A stretch of DNA of 50,923 nucleotides, from positions 1-50,923 of the forward strand of contig NZ_NIQC01000020.1 of assembly GCF_002216005.1 (NCBI RefSeq), in the 5' to 3' direction. The position numbers and the translations under genes are program-made. Position 1 is the first letter of the stretch, and every line of letters begins with the position of its first letter. This document shows, one piece after another, positions 50,746 to 50,923 of this stretch. The DNA comes from Natranaerobius trueperi. GTDB taxonomy: Bacteria > Bacillota > Natranaerobiia > Natranaerobiales > Natranaerobiaceae. The notes under the pieces were generated by a model, which searched no databases, had not been told where the DNA came from, and saw nothing but the letters and a program-made list of their open reading frames with translations.

Positions 50746-50923
50746 ATGTACTTTGTTGGGATTGATTGGGCTGATACAAAACATGATATCCTGGTCATGA
50801 GTGGCGATGGTAGAGAACTAGATAACTTCACTATCCAACATTCCAAAGATGGATTTGAAATTTTAGAAACTAAACTTCTAAAGCACGATGACAATCCTAA
50901 AAACTTCTGCTGCTTAATTGAAA
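50746..50923 (+). CDS. IS110-family transposase, N-terminal part (partial)
   Basis: ATG 50746 follows AAGGAGGTC by eight bases, and the frame is open to the window edge (59 residues). MYFVGIDWADTKHDILVMSG carries the first catalytic Asp of the RuvC-like DEDD domain (GIDWADxKHD), a hallmark of IS110 transposases. The serine-containing C-terminal domain is outside the window. It is the only plus-strand gene in the right half. In IS110 elements this enzyme uses a bridge RNA to choose donor and target. Confidence 0.9.
   Translation, partial: MYFVGIDWADTKHDILVMSGDGRELDNFTIQHSKDGFEILETKLLKHDDNPKNFCCLIE

Noticed and set aside
1-50923. tRNA or rRNA genes
   Set aside because: No cloverleaf with TTCRA-type T loop or rRNA-like conserved segments was noticed by eye in the gaps.

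Overview
The window looks like a low-GC, spore-forming, halophilic member of the Clostridia. The evidence is AT-rich DNA, strong AGGAGG-type ribosome binding sites, a small Spo0E-like phosphatase, very Asp/Glu-rich secreted proteins typical of salt adaptation, and several surface proteins carrying the copper-amine-oxidase-N-terminal-like 'stalk' domain. The combination recalls Natranaerobius-type organisms; that is an inference from gene content, not a database match. Nearly all genes lie on the minus strand. The exceptions are the small Spo0E gene, a sugar-nucleotide dehydratase, a flagellin and the IS110 gene at the right edge.

Layout. (a) 1-1055: right part of an IS66-family element (start of tnpC, then tnpB and tnpA), cut by the window edge, with its terminal repeat at 1034-1055. 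(b) 1.3-13.6 kb: cell-surface and signalling genes: a chemoreceptor, a group II intron 5' remnant lodged behind a terminator, a TolC-like protein with a stalk domain, Spo0E, a secreted Ig-like protein, and two tandem acidic S-layer-like proteins. The second of these has a long leader with a possible 32-codon leader peptide. (c) 14.1-25.9 kb: a PHP phosphoesterase, an MFS transporter, two tandem Wzz-type chain-length proteins, two small secreted proteins, a FlaA1/CapD-type UDP-sugar 4,6-dehydratase, and a flagellin with a large repeat-rich insertion. (d) 26-28.8 kb: a graveyard of broken genes: a truncated sigma-54 regulator fused to the tail of an M20 amidase, a decayed toxin/antitoxin/SecB-like chaperone cassette, and a lone IS66 end.

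(e) 28.8-50.5 kb: a dense defence island, all on the minus strand. It holds a pRiA4b ORF-3-like protein, two complete Xre / ImmA-IrrE protease / PIN-nuclease triads with debris of further copies, and a two-TM protein. Next come a HEPN-type protein with a probable non-AUG start and a divergent hairpin RNA candidate beside it. Then comes a four-gene array: AAA+ ATPase, S8 subtilase, membrane-anchored coiled-coil protein, and a VPA1262/phospholipase-D-like protein. Upstream of that lies an XPB-like helicase with a partner resembling the Helicase_C_3 domain, preceded by a dGTPase-family HD hydrolase. (f) 50.5 kb to the end: an IS110-family transposase start preceded by a strongly structured non-coding segment that may encode its bridge RNA.

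The best candidates for an undescribed system are the AAA+/S8/membrane/PLD-like operon, the XPB/partner/dGTPase set, the two parallel Xre-ImmA-PIN triads, and the decayed three-gene chaperone-linked cassette. Functions here are read from motifs and neighbourhood only; no searches or structure predictions were run.
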